Assembly (NCBI GenBank): GCA_916613615.1
Contig: OU744730.1
Span: 23,190,406 to 23,254,405, forward strand
DNA: 64,000 bases
From: Steromphala cineraria
Lineage: Eukaryota; Mollusca; Gastropoda; Trochida; Trochidae
Reading direction: 5' to 3'
The notes below the pieces were generated by a model. It saw only the letters and a list, made by a program, of their open reading frames with translations, made no database searches and had not been told where the DNA came from. The position numbers and the translations under genes are program-made. Below are positions 1 through 11,636 of the stretch, one piece after another. The number at the start of each line of letters is the position of its first letter. Positions within the stretch are counted from its first letter, which is position 1.

Positions 1-303
1 AAATTAATGGTCCCAATTGAAAGGCAACATTTTAAACTAAATGGAGCAGTGATAATTCAAATATATAATGTAAAGTTAAGCCATGCGATTCCTTTTTCTT
101 ACACAAAATGAATTAAAGGTGTTCACACAAAATGACCGCCAGTGGATTTTATGTGAATCTTCATACTTTGTCCTCTGACTATGGATGATTAGCTAGTGTA
201 ATGAGATCTTTGACACTGTCAAAATAATACATCTTAGATTAACTTTCAATTATCTGTGAACAATTGAAAATATAAAATTATCAAAACACGTACTACTGCC
301 CCT
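1..303 (-). mobile_element. TTAA-flanked MITE, family A, truncated by window edge
   Basis: The right end reads CGTACTACTGCCCCT followed by TTAA at 304-307. The body matches copies at 18704-19057, 23080-23435 and 52863-53218 almost throughout. It carries the shared central block with AAAATGACCGCCA. The other end lies outside the window. It has no coding capacity. TTAA target choice is typical of piggyBac-mobilised elements, but the terminal AGGGGC is not the usual piggyBac CCY, so the superfamily is left open. Confidence 0.8.
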
Positions 304-1642
304 TTAAGACCACTTTTAGAAATGCAGAGCAACTAATATTCAGTTCTTTCATGTACAGTGCACTGGGGTTTACGGTAGAGTTTGACCCAGAGCTAGCTAC
401 AGATGGGGTCAAGTTGATATTTTGTGACCCAATGAATAATGGTTAATGACAGCACTACTGAACAACTGAGTAATGAATAACCGGATGGGTATGCATTATC
501 ATGATTATTACTACCAATGTTGAACATGGGTTAATAATGGAAACCAGCTTTTCCATAAATGGACCACAAAACTAATAATTTACAATTCACAATCTAGTTG
601 ACAATAGTTTATAAACAAATCATATCAGGATTTTTGTTAGGTGAAAACAGATTTTGTGAAAATTACAAATGTGTAAATCTGACGATAATTGTTCTTTTTT
701 AAGTAATTTCTCTGATTAAATTCAAATTGTGAAACAAATGTTAACACAACAAACTTTTAAAATCAATACGTTTTTGTTACATATATAGATTGACAGAGTG
801 ATTAGGTCGATACTTTCAATTTAAGTTCGGATCGTGTAAATTACTTCGTGGAAATGATCTGAAAACGCTGTCTCTTTAAAACATTTATACGAAAACACAC
901 AAATCAAAATAATCTAGCTTACATTTTGTCAATCACATGCTCCATATGGTGTTTTTCAAAACGACACTGATGCGCAGCAATATTTAGGTAATATAAAAAG
1001 GACTGTTACTTACGATCTGTACTCGGCCAAAATGTTAAATGAATTATTTGGAAACAAGTCAAGAAATACACATGGACATAGCCCACAGTTCTAACGTAAT
1101 CAACAACCCGGAAGCAAGTGGAGGATTAGTTTTAAGGACTTGTAAACTTTTTTGTGTGACATGTGATGGGGACAAATGAAAGGTCTGACTCTCTATTGTG
1201 TTTGTTAAATGTTCTTGGTTTTATGTTTACTGTTAAGGTGCTGATGCAAATGGTGCAAAGTGACCCACAGTTGTAGGTCGAGTCAGACTGACCGGCCTTG
1301 ACGCTGGGGTCACAGTTGTTTACACTCTACCGGCCTTGGAGTTCGATACCGCAACATTGATTGAAAAGTGGTCTGTGACAGGTAGGTCAATGTAAAAAAG
1401 ATGAAAGCTGAACGCCAAACGAAGTTTGGGGAATATGCTGTGTAGGAGGACAATGCTACAAAAACTACTCAAATAAATGTTGTCTGAGGCCACATGAACT
1501 ACGATCTTGGCAATATTAAAATGTTGCCTACAATGTTGATAACTAAATGCGGCCGTTGCCAAATTGAATGCAATTATAGCAATGCTTATAGTAGTAAAAT
1601 AAATGGTTGAAATACAGGTATGCGTTGAAATATATCAATCTA
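304..1642. other. Non-coding stretch; possible minus-strand 5' exon near 1012-1120
   Basis: No convincing coding region. On the minus strand a strong splice-donor-like sequence (AGATC|GTAAGTAAC, donor at about 1011-1016) follows roughly 100 bases containing an ETS-like CTTCCGGG (about 1108-1115). That would suit a non-coding first exon of a gene running off the left edge. The part nearest 1643 is probably 3' UTR of the adjacent LINE. Confidence 0.3.
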
Positions 1643-2971
1643 TCAACAGATGAAGATACATTGTGAGTAGGCGTTGGATTTATGTAAATGGTAATTGTAT
1701 CTTAATTTCGGCTTGAGTCCATCAAGGGAAGGTAATATATTTGAAAGTTTTCGTGAGTATATATATTCTTTTGTCAGCGTGAAAATCAAATTGAGAACGT
1801 TATTTCTTCTTTCTTTAAACCCAAGAAATATTGTTTCCGCATTTATTCTTGAACAAGTATCTGTTTTACTTTCAATCCATTTAAGTAAATCTTGCCACAG
1901 TCTTTTGACAATTATACATTCATAAAGTAAATGACAAACCGATTCTATTTCAACATTGCAAAATGTACAAAGTGGAGAATCTATCAATTTGTATTTATAC
2001 ATGTCTTTATTTGTAATAAGGATTCTATGGAGAACTCTATACTGGAACCACCTGTGTTTGGTACTAAAAGCTGCTTGGAATGGTATAGAATTATAGGTCT
2101 TCCACAGTTCGGGACTGATGTCTATATCTAGTTCATTTTCCCACTTAAGCTGGTAGTTAAGTTTTTGAGTTGAGTCATCCTTGCACAATTGGGAGTAAAA
2201 TATACCACATCCTTTCTTTGTTCTATAAAGAATTTCTAAGTTTGGAGGAACAAAGGGCAGTTCATTCTGTTTTATGATAGTATTTGAATAGCGTTTGAAA
2301 TAGTTTTTCATTGATGAAATTAAACCTGCATATTCAAGAAAGTTTGTTTTAACTCCATACAGGTTTACGAATTCATTGTAGGATAGAAATGTATTGTCAT
2401 CTTCTAAAAAATCATTTATAAATCTAATATTGGATTGCAGATAGTGGCAGTATATCACAGGTTTACTTGAAATTGTTACATTATCATTTGCCCAAATGTA
2501 CTGCCTGCTGAGTTTGTGACTGTCATATGTATTTCTTTCTTGTAAATCGGACCAAGCATAGAAAACATCTTTCCAAAAAGAGCTAATAAGTTGAGGGATA
2601 TATTGCGTTCTAAGATATGTTGGTCCCATTTCTACAGGAGAAAGTATAATTTGGTTAAATGTATATAAGATGTGTTTTATGTTTGAATCCTGTACAAATA
2701 GTCTTCTGATCCATGATATTTTTTTAGACTTAATTGTTTCAAGGATAGCAGGCATTTTCAAACCACCCTCCTGGTAAGGTTTTGTCATTAGGCATCGTTT
2801 TATTTTGTCAGGTTTACCGTTCCATATAAATAAGAAACATTTTCGTTGCAAGTTTCTTACAGTATCTAGTTTTGGGTTTGCGAGGGAAGTAAATAGATGA
2901 TTTAGTTTTGGTAATATTAAGCTTTTGAAACGGTTATTCTTCCCAAAGGTGTAAGGTCTCTCAGCGACCAT
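1643..2971 (-). pseudogene. LINE ORF2 fragment: RT thumb and C-terminal domain (Tx1-like)
   Basis: Overlaps the preceding fragment by about 55 bases in another frame. The reading resumes at LILPKLNHLFTSL, the usual thumb region, after a short out-of-frame lead. It runs through WNGKPDKIKR, AFSTKHRWFQYRVLHRILITNK and a CX2C-type motif (CTFCNVEIESVCHLLYEC) near residue 350, then LGFKERRNNVLNLIF and KEYIYSRKLS, the standard Tx1 tail. The stop near 1643 probably marks the true end of ORF2. The C-terminal Cys/His motif is thought to help nucleic-acid binding. Confidence 0.85.
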
Positions 2972-3645
2972 ACTTTCATTTCTTTCTCAATTGACTTTAG
3001 CTTATCTTTGTAGTTGCGTTCAACCATTTCTGCCTTGTTATGTTGAAATAGAATACCTAATAGTACAAACGGTTTCTGTGTCCAATCTAGGTTGTATTCT
3101 CTGCAATATTGTAAACTTGAATATTGTTTCGAACCTATCCAAATAAGTTTAGTTTTGTCAATGTTTATTTTGAGCCCGGAGAATGATGCATAAGTTTCAA
3201 GTACTTTCAATGCTTCTCTAAAAGAGGTTTCAGAGCCATCTAAAATTATTGTGGTATCATCTGCGAACTGAGTTAACAAGTATTCTATACCTCCTACTGT
3301 TATTCCTCTAATATGTTTATTTTGTCTTAGCATATGGGCTAGGATTTCCGCTACAATTAGGAATATATATGGTGAGAAAGGGTCACCTTGTCTGCAACCT
3401 CTTGTGATTTGGAAGAATTCTGACGGGAATCCATTTACAAGAACACTAGAATTTATGTTATTGTAAAATGTTTTTAACCATTTCTTTATAGATGATCCGA
3501 AATTAAAAAACTTGAACTTGAACTTGAACTTGAAAGCTTTTTCAAAATCTATCAATATCAGAAGTCCCGGGATATTCATAAAGTCTGTGTAATCCATTAT
3601 ATCATTCACAAGTCTCGTACATTCTCCAATATATCTACCTTTCAT
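2917..3645 (-). pseudogene. LINE ORF2 fragment: RT palm with simple-repeat lesion (Tx1-like)
   Basis: 242 codons continuing the RT: KGRYIGEC, motif A context LLILIDFEKAF, motif B GCRQGDPFSPYIFLIVAE, and motif C FADDTTIIL, the catalytic Asp pair. Directly after EKAF the expected D and about 12 further residues are replaced by KFKFKFKF, encoded by a TTCAAG hexamer run (plus strand CTTGAA repeats at about 3515-3535). The frame exits into the next fragment at about 2930 through a second frameshift. The enzyme cannot be functional as it stands. Confidence 0.87.
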
Positions 3646-3668
3646 AAATCCCTTTTGGTCATTACTTA

Positions 3669-5378
3669 TTATCTTAGGTAGTATGTTTTTAGACGAGCAG
3701 ATATGACGGCTGAAGCAATTTTGTACGAAATATTTAATAATGAAATGGGTCTGAAGTTTTTCAGATGCTCCTTTGATTTATCCTTTTTCGGTATGCATGT
3801 TATAAGGCATTGTTTCTGACTTATTGACAGTTCACCTGACCTATATGCTGCATTTAAAGAATTAATAAGGTATACGTTAACATCGTTCCAAAAGAATTTA
3901 TAAAATTCAGCAGTGAAACCCGAAGGACCAGGACTTTTCTCATTTTTCATATTTTTTAATGCTACTAAGACTTCATCATATTGCAATTCTCCTTCAAGCG
4001 TAAGTGCATCATTTTCAGATAATCTAGGTTTTTTGCTGTCTTTGAAAAGCAACTCTAGGTCAACATCATTAACAGGTTTTCTTGTATATAAAGTATGGTA
4101 GTAGTTTTTTGTATATTTAATGATTTCTTTCGTTTCGCTTATTTGTCCATTTTCGGTTTCTAATCTAGTTATTGCTTTGTTTATGAAATTTTGTTTCTCT
4201 AGGGATAAAAAGAATTTGGTTGGTCTCTCACCCTTTTCATACCATTTTGCTTTTGATCTTAACATTATTCCATCTGTCCTATAGTTATTCAGTTCAAGTT
4301 GGAGTTCTTTAATCATGTTAATTTCTTGTAGTAATTCTAATTTTGACTCTTCAGTATCTGTGCTATCTAGTTTTTCTTCCAAATGTTCAAGTTTTTCGAC
4401 GTATTCGTCTTCTAATCTTAATCTTTCTTTCTTTTTATGAGCTGAATATTTTATCGTGTGACCTCGAATATTGCACAATAGCGTTTCAAAAAAAAGTTGT
4501 TCACTAATCTTTAACACTTTATCTCCATCTTGATCTCGATTGTGATACTGTTCAACAGTCTCTTTTATAGTACCCTTGACTTTGCGCACATATTCCGGAT
4601 CATGTAGCAAACTATTATTAAATTTCCAGAAGCCTTTACCTTTCTCAAGGTGTGTAAACTCAATTTGCATTGAAATTATGGAGTGATCTGACCTGTAGCT
4701 TGGCTCTATCTTGGTTGTAACAACTGACTTTTCTAGATTTCGACTTATAAGAAAGAAGTCTAAACGTGCTTGCTTCAATGGTTTTGGTTTTCTCCAGGTG
4801 TATCGTTTTCTATCTTGATTAGATTCTCGCCAAGGGTCGAAGAGATTAAGTTCATCTTTCATATCTAATACAGCTTCCTTTGATTTAGGGTTATTAATAT
4901 GTAAGTAGTTGAAGGTATCCTTTGTTTGATCCTGAACTAGATTAAAGTCGCCGCATATGATATTCGTTTCCGTTCCCAGACTCTGAATTTTTGTTTTAAT
5001 TTCATTATAAAATTCTGGTGTGTATACATTCGGACCATAGACGGTTGTGATGCTTAATATTTCTTTCTCTGTTTTTATCTTAAGTATTAAAAAATTACCA
5101 TTATCGTTATCTTGTATTTCTTGGAGAATTTCAAATTCAAAATTATCTCTAAAAAGAATGGCTACACCTCTAGACTGACTCGTATAAGAACTATATCGGA
5201 CTTCTGAGGAGTCCCATTCCAATTTTACCTTCTGTTCAAAGTTTTTAGTAAAGTGTGTATCCTGAATACAGTATATATTGCCCTTTCTTTTTTTCATGTT
5301 TTCGAATACATCAATTCTCTTTTTTTCATTATTAAGACCTTGACAATTTGCAGAGTATATATTGAGTTTATGCGTCAT
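3669..5378 (-). pseudogene. LINE ORF2 fragment: AP endonuclease plus start of RT (Tx1-like)
   Basis: 569 codons with a natural ATG. The N-terminus (IYSANCQGLNNEKKR, CIQDTHF) is the start of an exonuclease-endonuclease-phosphatase fold. Further motifs are TVYGPN, ICGDFN, RLDFFLIS and the terminal SDH in YRSDHSII at about residue 230, so the endonuclease catalytic set looks complete. A charged linker (about 300-400) follows, then RT motif 0/1 (EKSPGPSGFTAEFYKFFW, FRPISLLN). The frame ends at LKTYYLR, where family members continue into the palm, so a frameshift near 3680 truncates it. The endonuclease would nick target DNA in the nucleus. Confidence 0.88.
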
Positions 5379-5684
5379 ATCCGGTTAACTAAAGGGTGAT
5401 ATACATCGCGTAAATCTGGTGAAACTGGTAGATATACCAAAAGCTGACCCACATTTTGTGTGTCACAAAACATCTCGTACAATGATGGTGAATATAAAGT
5501 GATTATAAACATGAAAATAAATCACTCATCCTAGTTAATATAAGCCGTTTCAATATCGTTTTGTGCACAGATAACTCTTAGGATAAATCCCTTACTTCCC
5601 ACATTTCTAAGTTTTCTTTGCTGATTTTTTAACTGTAGATTTAAGAATGAGTACTAATCGCATTAATAAACAAGTAATGGTTAC

Positions 5685-5800
5685 TAGCATAGTAAATAGC
5701 ATGCATCGGATAAAGTTACGGTTGGGACACTTTGTCCGAGAGGCCAGTATATACGAGTAAGTGTCCCTGCCGAACCTGATGCATGCTATTTACTATGCTA
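5685..5800. repeat. Imperfect hairpin, about 45-nt arms
   Basis: Arm 1 starts TAGCATAGTAAATAGCATGC at 5685 and arm 2 ends with its reverse complement at 5800. The outer 23 bases pair perfectly, an interior bulge follows, and GACACTT/AAGTGTC closes a loop of about 25 bases (5734-5758). It is probably a foldback MITE or transposon relic. No other copy was noticed in the window. Confidence 0.7.
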
Positions 5801-7102
5801 ATAACTGACTTACATCTCACTTGATCCGAGTACAATTAACCACAAGATTAATAGTTTTAAATAAAATTTAAATTTTCGATAATTTTCCAAGGGCCCCTTC
5901 ACTGTTTTATGAATGAAGTGTGTAGTATACTATGAATGATGTACGAGCACGTGCTTCTTGGGTGTCAAAGCGCGAGGCACGTGCTTCTTGCGTGTCAAGG
6001 CGCAAGGCACGAAGTAAATTTTTTGAGCTTGCAGACTTCGTGCACTCCATGAATATGAGGCTGTCCAGGTTGTTGATTTCGTTTTGGAGTTTGAAAGTCT
6101 AAGACGCGTTATTAGAGTCCTCATAGACAGTTGAATTTTGACAGTGATTTCTACTTAAGAAACGTTTCCCTTGGATTTTCAATAAAAAGGTACTTTTATC
6201 ATTCCCATAACAAGTTTAGCCAAAATTGTATAGCTTATCAATCAAATAAATTAATAACGTAACAGAATTATGTTTTTGGGGGATATTTCTAAACTTATCT
6301 TCCTAAAATAACAAAAGTTGTGGTGCAACATTAATTATATAATGTTTATTTCTTGGTTTTGTTATTTCTTGTGCAAACTAAAGTCTACAGTGTTATTAGG
6401 TGATTTTAATATTTTGATTCAAGCAAAACGTGTTAGTATTATGATTGTTTTCCAGCTTGTTTTATTGATACTATCAGTTCACTTCTATGTCTATGTTTTT
6501 GATGAATTGTTTTAAACCTTGTGTAGGAAAGGTTTACAAAAGTGTCCTTGCATGAGATGTCAGGACTCTTTGGCCTAAGAGTTCCCGATATCGATAATGA
6601 ACAGGACACTTTTATGAACGGTTGCCATGGACGACGAGGTCTAAGTGGGATGTAACTTTGGTTATTGTATTTGACCTCATTTGTCCAAAAATAACCAATT
6701 TGAGTAGACGTGTTGAAGTGCCTTTAACTTAATTAATTAAAATGTACTCGGTAATGAATTTAACTCTTCTATTGAATGCCATTTTTATTTTGTCTTATTG
6801 AACTTCTAAATAATATCTTCCAATCCTATTGTTCTCTTTGTGGCGTAACTCTGACAGGTAAACAATGAAACAAAGTCATAGAAATGCTTTGTTTTTGTAT
6901 CAGCTGGTCTTTGTCAATATGTACTAGCCCCGTCTCCACAGAGATTAACCATGTTGTCTTAAAGGGGATAAGTCGCCATGGTAGAGTTGGTAGCAACCAC
7001 ATGACTTGTGCCTATATAAGACCCGAGATCTCGACAGGAAAGGAGGACTGGCTTGGACACGGAGATGTGAGGTCCGACAAGAGCAGAACGGGCTGTGGGG
7101 CC
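5801..7102. other. No recognisable gene
   Basis: Only short spurious frames. A tandem repetition of a GC-richer phrase (CACGTGCTTCTTG.GTGTCAAGGCG) lies at about 5945-6008. At 6958-7100 a segment beginning TTAAAGGGGATAAG contains TATATAAG at about 7013, which could be a promoter of an adjacent repeat. This is unproven. Confidence 0.35.
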
Positions 7103-8853
7103 ACAAATTTGTAGAATATACAAAACCTTTTCTTTGATAAACAGTATAATGTACAATGTAATACAAGAAGATTTCAAATCAAAAACTTTTTAATCTATTA
7201 AAACAGGAACGATCTATACAGCAGAGTCGTCCCTGAGTTATAACATTGTAATGTAATGTTTGAATGTTGTAAATAATAAAACCCGGTCTTTGGCCAGAGG
7301 AAAACCCACAGACTCCTGTATTGTTGAATCAGCGATGTGTAACTGGGCCGAAAGTGTTACAACAATTAGGTAAAATTAGATCGAGAAAACTGCTAAACGC
7401 AATACAAATCGACCCAAAAGAAAAGAATGATTATATTCTCATGTATTCCACATTTGACATTCTGAATGTATTTCTAGCAACATATTTCATATCTTGTTTT
7501 GAAATCGAAATAAACAACTTGAAGTTGACATTTAAAGGTTAAATCAGTCATCTTCGTCAAGGTTTTCTTACGAAAGGATATTTTTTAGAACTTACTGAGG
7601 GACAGCAGCGATGGCGGTGGCAAATATTGACATGCAGCTTTTGCGTTTATCAAATATCCCAACACCCTCTCGCATTGTCATAACAGGTCACCAATAAAAT
7701 AATATGGAAAATGGAATTTTTTTACTTTGACTATTTCTGATTTTTAGGTGTTTTTATGTTGCCGAATCGGAGATTGCGGGGGTTATATTGTTTTTGCCCT
7801 GTCTGTCAGTCTGATTATTACAAAACCTTGTTCATAACTTATGATTGCTTGGGGGTAGACCTCTGATATTTCATATGTGCATCTCCTATGATAAGACCTT
7901 TCAGATGAGGTCATTCGACCTCGTGACCTTGACCTTGGCACAGCTAGCATTTACCTAAAACTTTTACCTTGGCCTTAACTTGTGATTTGATCTAGACCTT
8001 TGATACTTCACATGTGCCTCTATCATGATAAGACCGTTCAGAAGAGGTCATATTTTTTTGCATCGTGACCTTAACTTTGGAAAAAATACTAATAGCCGGG
8101 GAAACAAATCTTGATTATCATATACAGGATGACCAACTTTGATTTTGATCTGTTATAGAACAAAAATGCCACATAACTTACGAGAAATAAACCTATAAAT
8201 CAAGTTTTTGAACATCGAGGAGTTGCAGTTTTTTAACTATAAAGGTGTACGTGAAACACTAACCCCGCATGATTAGAATAAAACACCTGTGCAATACCCA
8301 TGATATACGATCCGACTTATATTCGAAATAAACAACACAGCTGCATTCTTAAAATAGACATATTCATGAGAACATACATACTGTTAATATCGTAATAATG
8401 TTGATACTTTAGTGATGACACTGTTGCAAAAGTGACGGACTAATTGGTTTATCACTATACTCCAACACGTCATAAAGCAAACCAATGAAACGGCAGGCTT
8501 GTGAGAGCGACTTTACATCGATCGGCCGCCACATATTAAAGGGACGCAGTCAAGTTGACGTACAATCCTACAGCTAAAGGAAAGCGAGAGCGCCGGGCTT
8601 CTCGATACAGTTTTTTTCATAACGGAACATAGGTAGGTTTAAGCCTTTCATTTCTTTTTCTACTAGATTTGTTCTCAATTTCTATATTATTGCTTATCTG
8701 ATTCAATGGTATAACTCAGGGACGACTCTGCTGTATAGATCGTTCCTGTTTTAATAGATTAGACAAGTTTATTTGATTTGAAATCTTCTTGTATTACGTT
8801 GTATATTATACTGTTTATCAAAGAATAGGTTTTTTATATTCTACAAATTTGTA
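7103..8853. mobile_element. Element bounded by about 146-bp inverted repeats, no ORF
   Basis: The segment 7103-7248 (from ACAAATTTGTAGAATAT to CTGAGTTATAACATTG) reappears as its reverse complement at 8704-8853 with scattered mismatches. The interior, 7249-8703, has no long frame. It includes a degenerate tandem pair around 7850-8085 (GACCTTTGATACTTCA-type phrases). This would suit a non-autonomous DNA transposon with long TIRs. Two head-to-head copies of a shorter repeat would look the same. No clear target duplication flanks it. Confidence 0.6.
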
Positions 8854-9335
8854 ATACTTAACATACAATTCTTGACTACCATTACATGGAGCATTGGCTT
8901 TGTGTATTTGCTTATACATTGCCGTTGTTATATTTAATTATGTACTTTTTTACATAATTATATTTGGCATGAATGAATTTAAATGTTCGTCGCACTTCTT
9001 CAAGTTTAAAACTCAAAATTGATTAATGTATACACCCTTTTAGCTATGATTTTATTCTTCCACTAATATTTCCTCAACTCCTATTACCACTTTATTGCTG
9101 CTTCTACTATTGTTTATGCTACCTCGAGTAGTACTTAGGTCTAGTGCAGCTGCTAATTCTCCTTCTACTTTCACGATACTACTTGTAATACTACAAGTAA
9201 CTGCTTTACTACGGGTCCATGGGAAAATCGGTTTATACATGAAATGTTACATTGCAGTATTGGTTTCAACTTTGCTTACTATTTTCCATCTAATAACTTG
9301 CATCGCTCATAGAAAAGACGTGTTAATCTATACTT
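8854..9335. other. No recognisable gene
   Basis: Unremarkable AT-rich sequence between two inverted-repeat loci. Open frames here are short and lack supporting context. Confidence 0.4.
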
Positions 9336-9735
9336 AAGAAATAGAGTAGCCCTCATGTGTTCTTTGACGTTATAACAGTTCAGGGCAAATCTATACTTTA
9401 TTGCAAAACACATGATTGTTAGGGCTACTCTATTTCTTGTCGATTTTAACTCGTTTAAGATATTTCTTCTCCAAACATACATCTTTTTATAAATCACATT
9501 CTGTGGCAAATTAAAAGTCCTCAGTCAGGGCCATGGCTAGTGACATCATAGCCGATTGTTATTGACGTCATGGGCCACTGTTTCGTGACGTCACTAAAAA
9601 AACTATACTTTATTTAAGTAATAAAGTTCGCTCTTCCCCAATGTGTTTTGTAATAAAGTATAGTTTTGCCCTGAACTATTATTGTTAAAGCACGAGGACA
9701 GTAGTAGAAGGGTAGAGCGAACTTTATTTCTTTTC
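9336..9735. repeat. Interleaved inverted repeats (three arm pairs)
   Basis: AAGAAATAGAGTAGCCCT at 9336-9353 pairs with 9421-9438. A 36-base arm at 9377-9412 (AGTTCAGGGCAAA...) pairs with 9642-9677. GTTCGCTC near 9627 pairs with GAGCGAAC near 9716. The pairs overlap, so they cannot all form at once. The locus looks like overlapping insertions of short TIR elements that share a TATACTTTATT core. Confidence 0.6.
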
Positions 9736-10203
9736 TAAGATACCAAACCTATTTGCAGGGAAGTATAAATATTCATATAATTTCAAATTAAATATTGTTA
9801 AAATAACTTAGATTATATATTCATTAACAGGGCTAACTGCTGGCTCTTCCATGTTTAGAACTCACCTCCTAGTTCAAAAATATTGTTTATTGGTGAAACA
9901 GTGGTTTATGTTAATGCAGCAGTTCTATTTTCTCATTTATAAAGTTGACATTTTATTCTCTTGTAATTGTTTCATTGTTCAAACAAACACAAATATCAGA
10001 CAACTCATGTGTAATAAAACGTTACTTTTGAACAGTCAAGTTGTGTGATCATGCAGTGCGGGCCACATTGACCATATAAGGCTTATCACGTGATTGACAT
10101 TCCACAAAGAATCATGGGTATTGTTTGTCAGGAAGCGTGGTAGGTCTATCATTCTTTTTTGCTGTTGCCATAAAGGTTGAAGTTGATGGTACCACCGCTA
10201 ATA
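9736..10203. other. No recognisable gene
   Basis: AT-rich, only short frames without homology cues. Confidence 0.4.
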
Positions 10204-10587
10204 TTAGCTGACTGTGTACACCATGAAAAGGAGTACAAACTGTAATGGTTGAGCTATATGGCACGTTGATTGGCAGACACGGTTGACGTGTGTCAACGTC
10301 ACAAATGCTACGGGTCGCCGTGACCTGACGTAGAATGTCAACGTAATCACTCGACAAGCATGTCGGAGGCAGAGCATTGGTCGCAACGTTGTTCCCCTGT
10401 AAGATGGAGTTGTAATGTAGCTTTTCAACGACTGCTCATTTCTGTGACCAGTGACGGACATGATACCAAGGGCCCCAACCCCGGCTTCGGAAAGTTTAGT
10501 TGCGGCCGCCATGGTGATTGATAGAACTTGGTTACCATGGACAAGCGTGTTGACGAGGGGGCAGCGGGGAAGAGCGGATAGCGTCAT
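10204..10587 (-). pseudogene. Tyrosine recombinase C-terminal fragment (Crypton-like)
   Basis: Minus-strand frame. Near its N-terminal third it reads AAATKLSEAGVGALGIMSV followed by TGHRNEQSLKSY, coding about 10410-10520. This has the layout of the C-terminal catalytic box of tyrosine recombinases: a helix with an A-T-x-L-x-E-x-G pattern, then GHR/K...SLxxY with the nucleophilic Tyr. The preceding HxLR box is replaced by HGNQVLS, so one Arg is lost. Downstream residues look random. I infer a decayed fragment of a Crypton-type or related transposon. DIRS-type recombinase is the alternative. Confidence 0.5.
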
Positions 10588-11139
10588 TCAATTGTTACGT
10601 CATGGAAAAACTATACCTTTATTGTCTGATAAAGTACTTTCTGTTCGATTGTTCTAACCGCTAGGCATCTTAGAATGCGTAACAAAGGGTGGGCGGAGCC
10701 TTTGATCTTTGTGGGAACAATACTAGAATGTTGATGATAAGATCGTTATTCATTCAGGGAGTAGAGGAAGAATCCTTGCTGTTGACACCTTGTGTCAAAT
10801 ATGCACAGAGTCAATGAAAAATGTATGACAATTAAATGAAGAAGACCTAAAGAGAACACTAGTAACTCATGAGCTTTCCAATAAAGTCAAGGAAATGTCA
10901 ATGTTTTCTAAACGGTCAATACTCGATAAAGTTGAGCATTGTTATCATAAAAATGTAAAAGTCACATTGGGTTCTAAATATGATAATGCCATATGCTTTT
11001 TTCATAAACTGCACGACGTCGACCGTTCTTTTCAGGATTCATTTGCCCATTGATCACATTTGACGTATTTTCCCTCTTCCGCAATTTCAAAGATATAGGG
11101 TACACAAAAAGGGTGTGTAGGGTACAAAATATAATACCT
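10588..11139. other. No recognisable gene
   Basis: Nothing supported here beyond AT-rich sequence. A GC-richer patch at 10660-10720 (GGGTGGGCGGAGCC) has no obvious coding frame. Confidence 0.4.
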
Positions 11140-11248
11140 GCTCCAAATTGTAATAAAAGCTGCTCCAAATTATAATAATGATATTTTTGAAACAAATACT
11201 GTCAAGCTGCTCCAAATTGTAATAAAACCGGTTCAAAATTGTAATATT
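11140..11248 (+). repeat. GCTCCAAATTGTAATAA motif cluster, left group
   Basis: The 17-mer occurs exactly at 11140-11156 and 11209-11225. A near copy lies at 11162-11178, and a degenerate one (GGTTCAAAATTGTAATATT) at about 11230-11248. More copies lie at 17.9-18.5 kb in both orientations. No named family is recognised. Confidence 0.75.
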
Positions 11249-11636
11249 CAATAAAAATATTCAATATTGTGATTCTCAAGCCAATTCAATTAAGTGTTTA
11301 TGTTCTTTTTTATTATTGGTATCATTCTGTTGACACTGGTTTGTTTGTTTTGTTTGATTTTATGAAATAAAGATGTAGATGTACATGTATGTGTATATGA
11401 AGACGTAGATGTAGATTTAGGTCTAGTCGGACATGTAAAAGATGTAAACGTAGATGCAAGAGTTTGCCAATTTAGACGTAGGTAGACGTGTTAATGATCT
11501 ATATGAAAATGTAAATAAAGACTGGGTTAGAATATATGAAAGATAATAACAGAAAGTTAATGACTAATAAAATATAATACAATAAAATTACAATAGACAG
11601 ATAATTAATGTTTTCACAGCTTGTAATTTTCTCTTT

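Larger units (their letters stand above)
1643..5378 (-). mobile_element. Tx1-like (L1-group) non-LTR retrotransposon, decayed
   Basis: Three consecutive minus-strand reading frames together give an L1/Tx1-type ORF2: apurinic endonuclease, then reverse transcriptase, then a C-terminal Cys/His region. The phrase GFWKFNNSLL after the endonuclease and KGRYIGEC before RT motif A are characteristic of the Tx1 branch of the L1 group (family knowledge). Two frameshifts, near 3680 and near 2930, and a simple-sequence replacement inside the RT break it. No ORF1 is visible upstream of 5378, so the copy is probably 5'-truncated near 5400. No target duplication was identified. Confidence 0.88.

Noticed and set aside
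10112..10357. 81-codon minus-strand frame overlapping the recombinase fragment
   Set aside because: A different frame from the recombinase box, with no recognisable motif.
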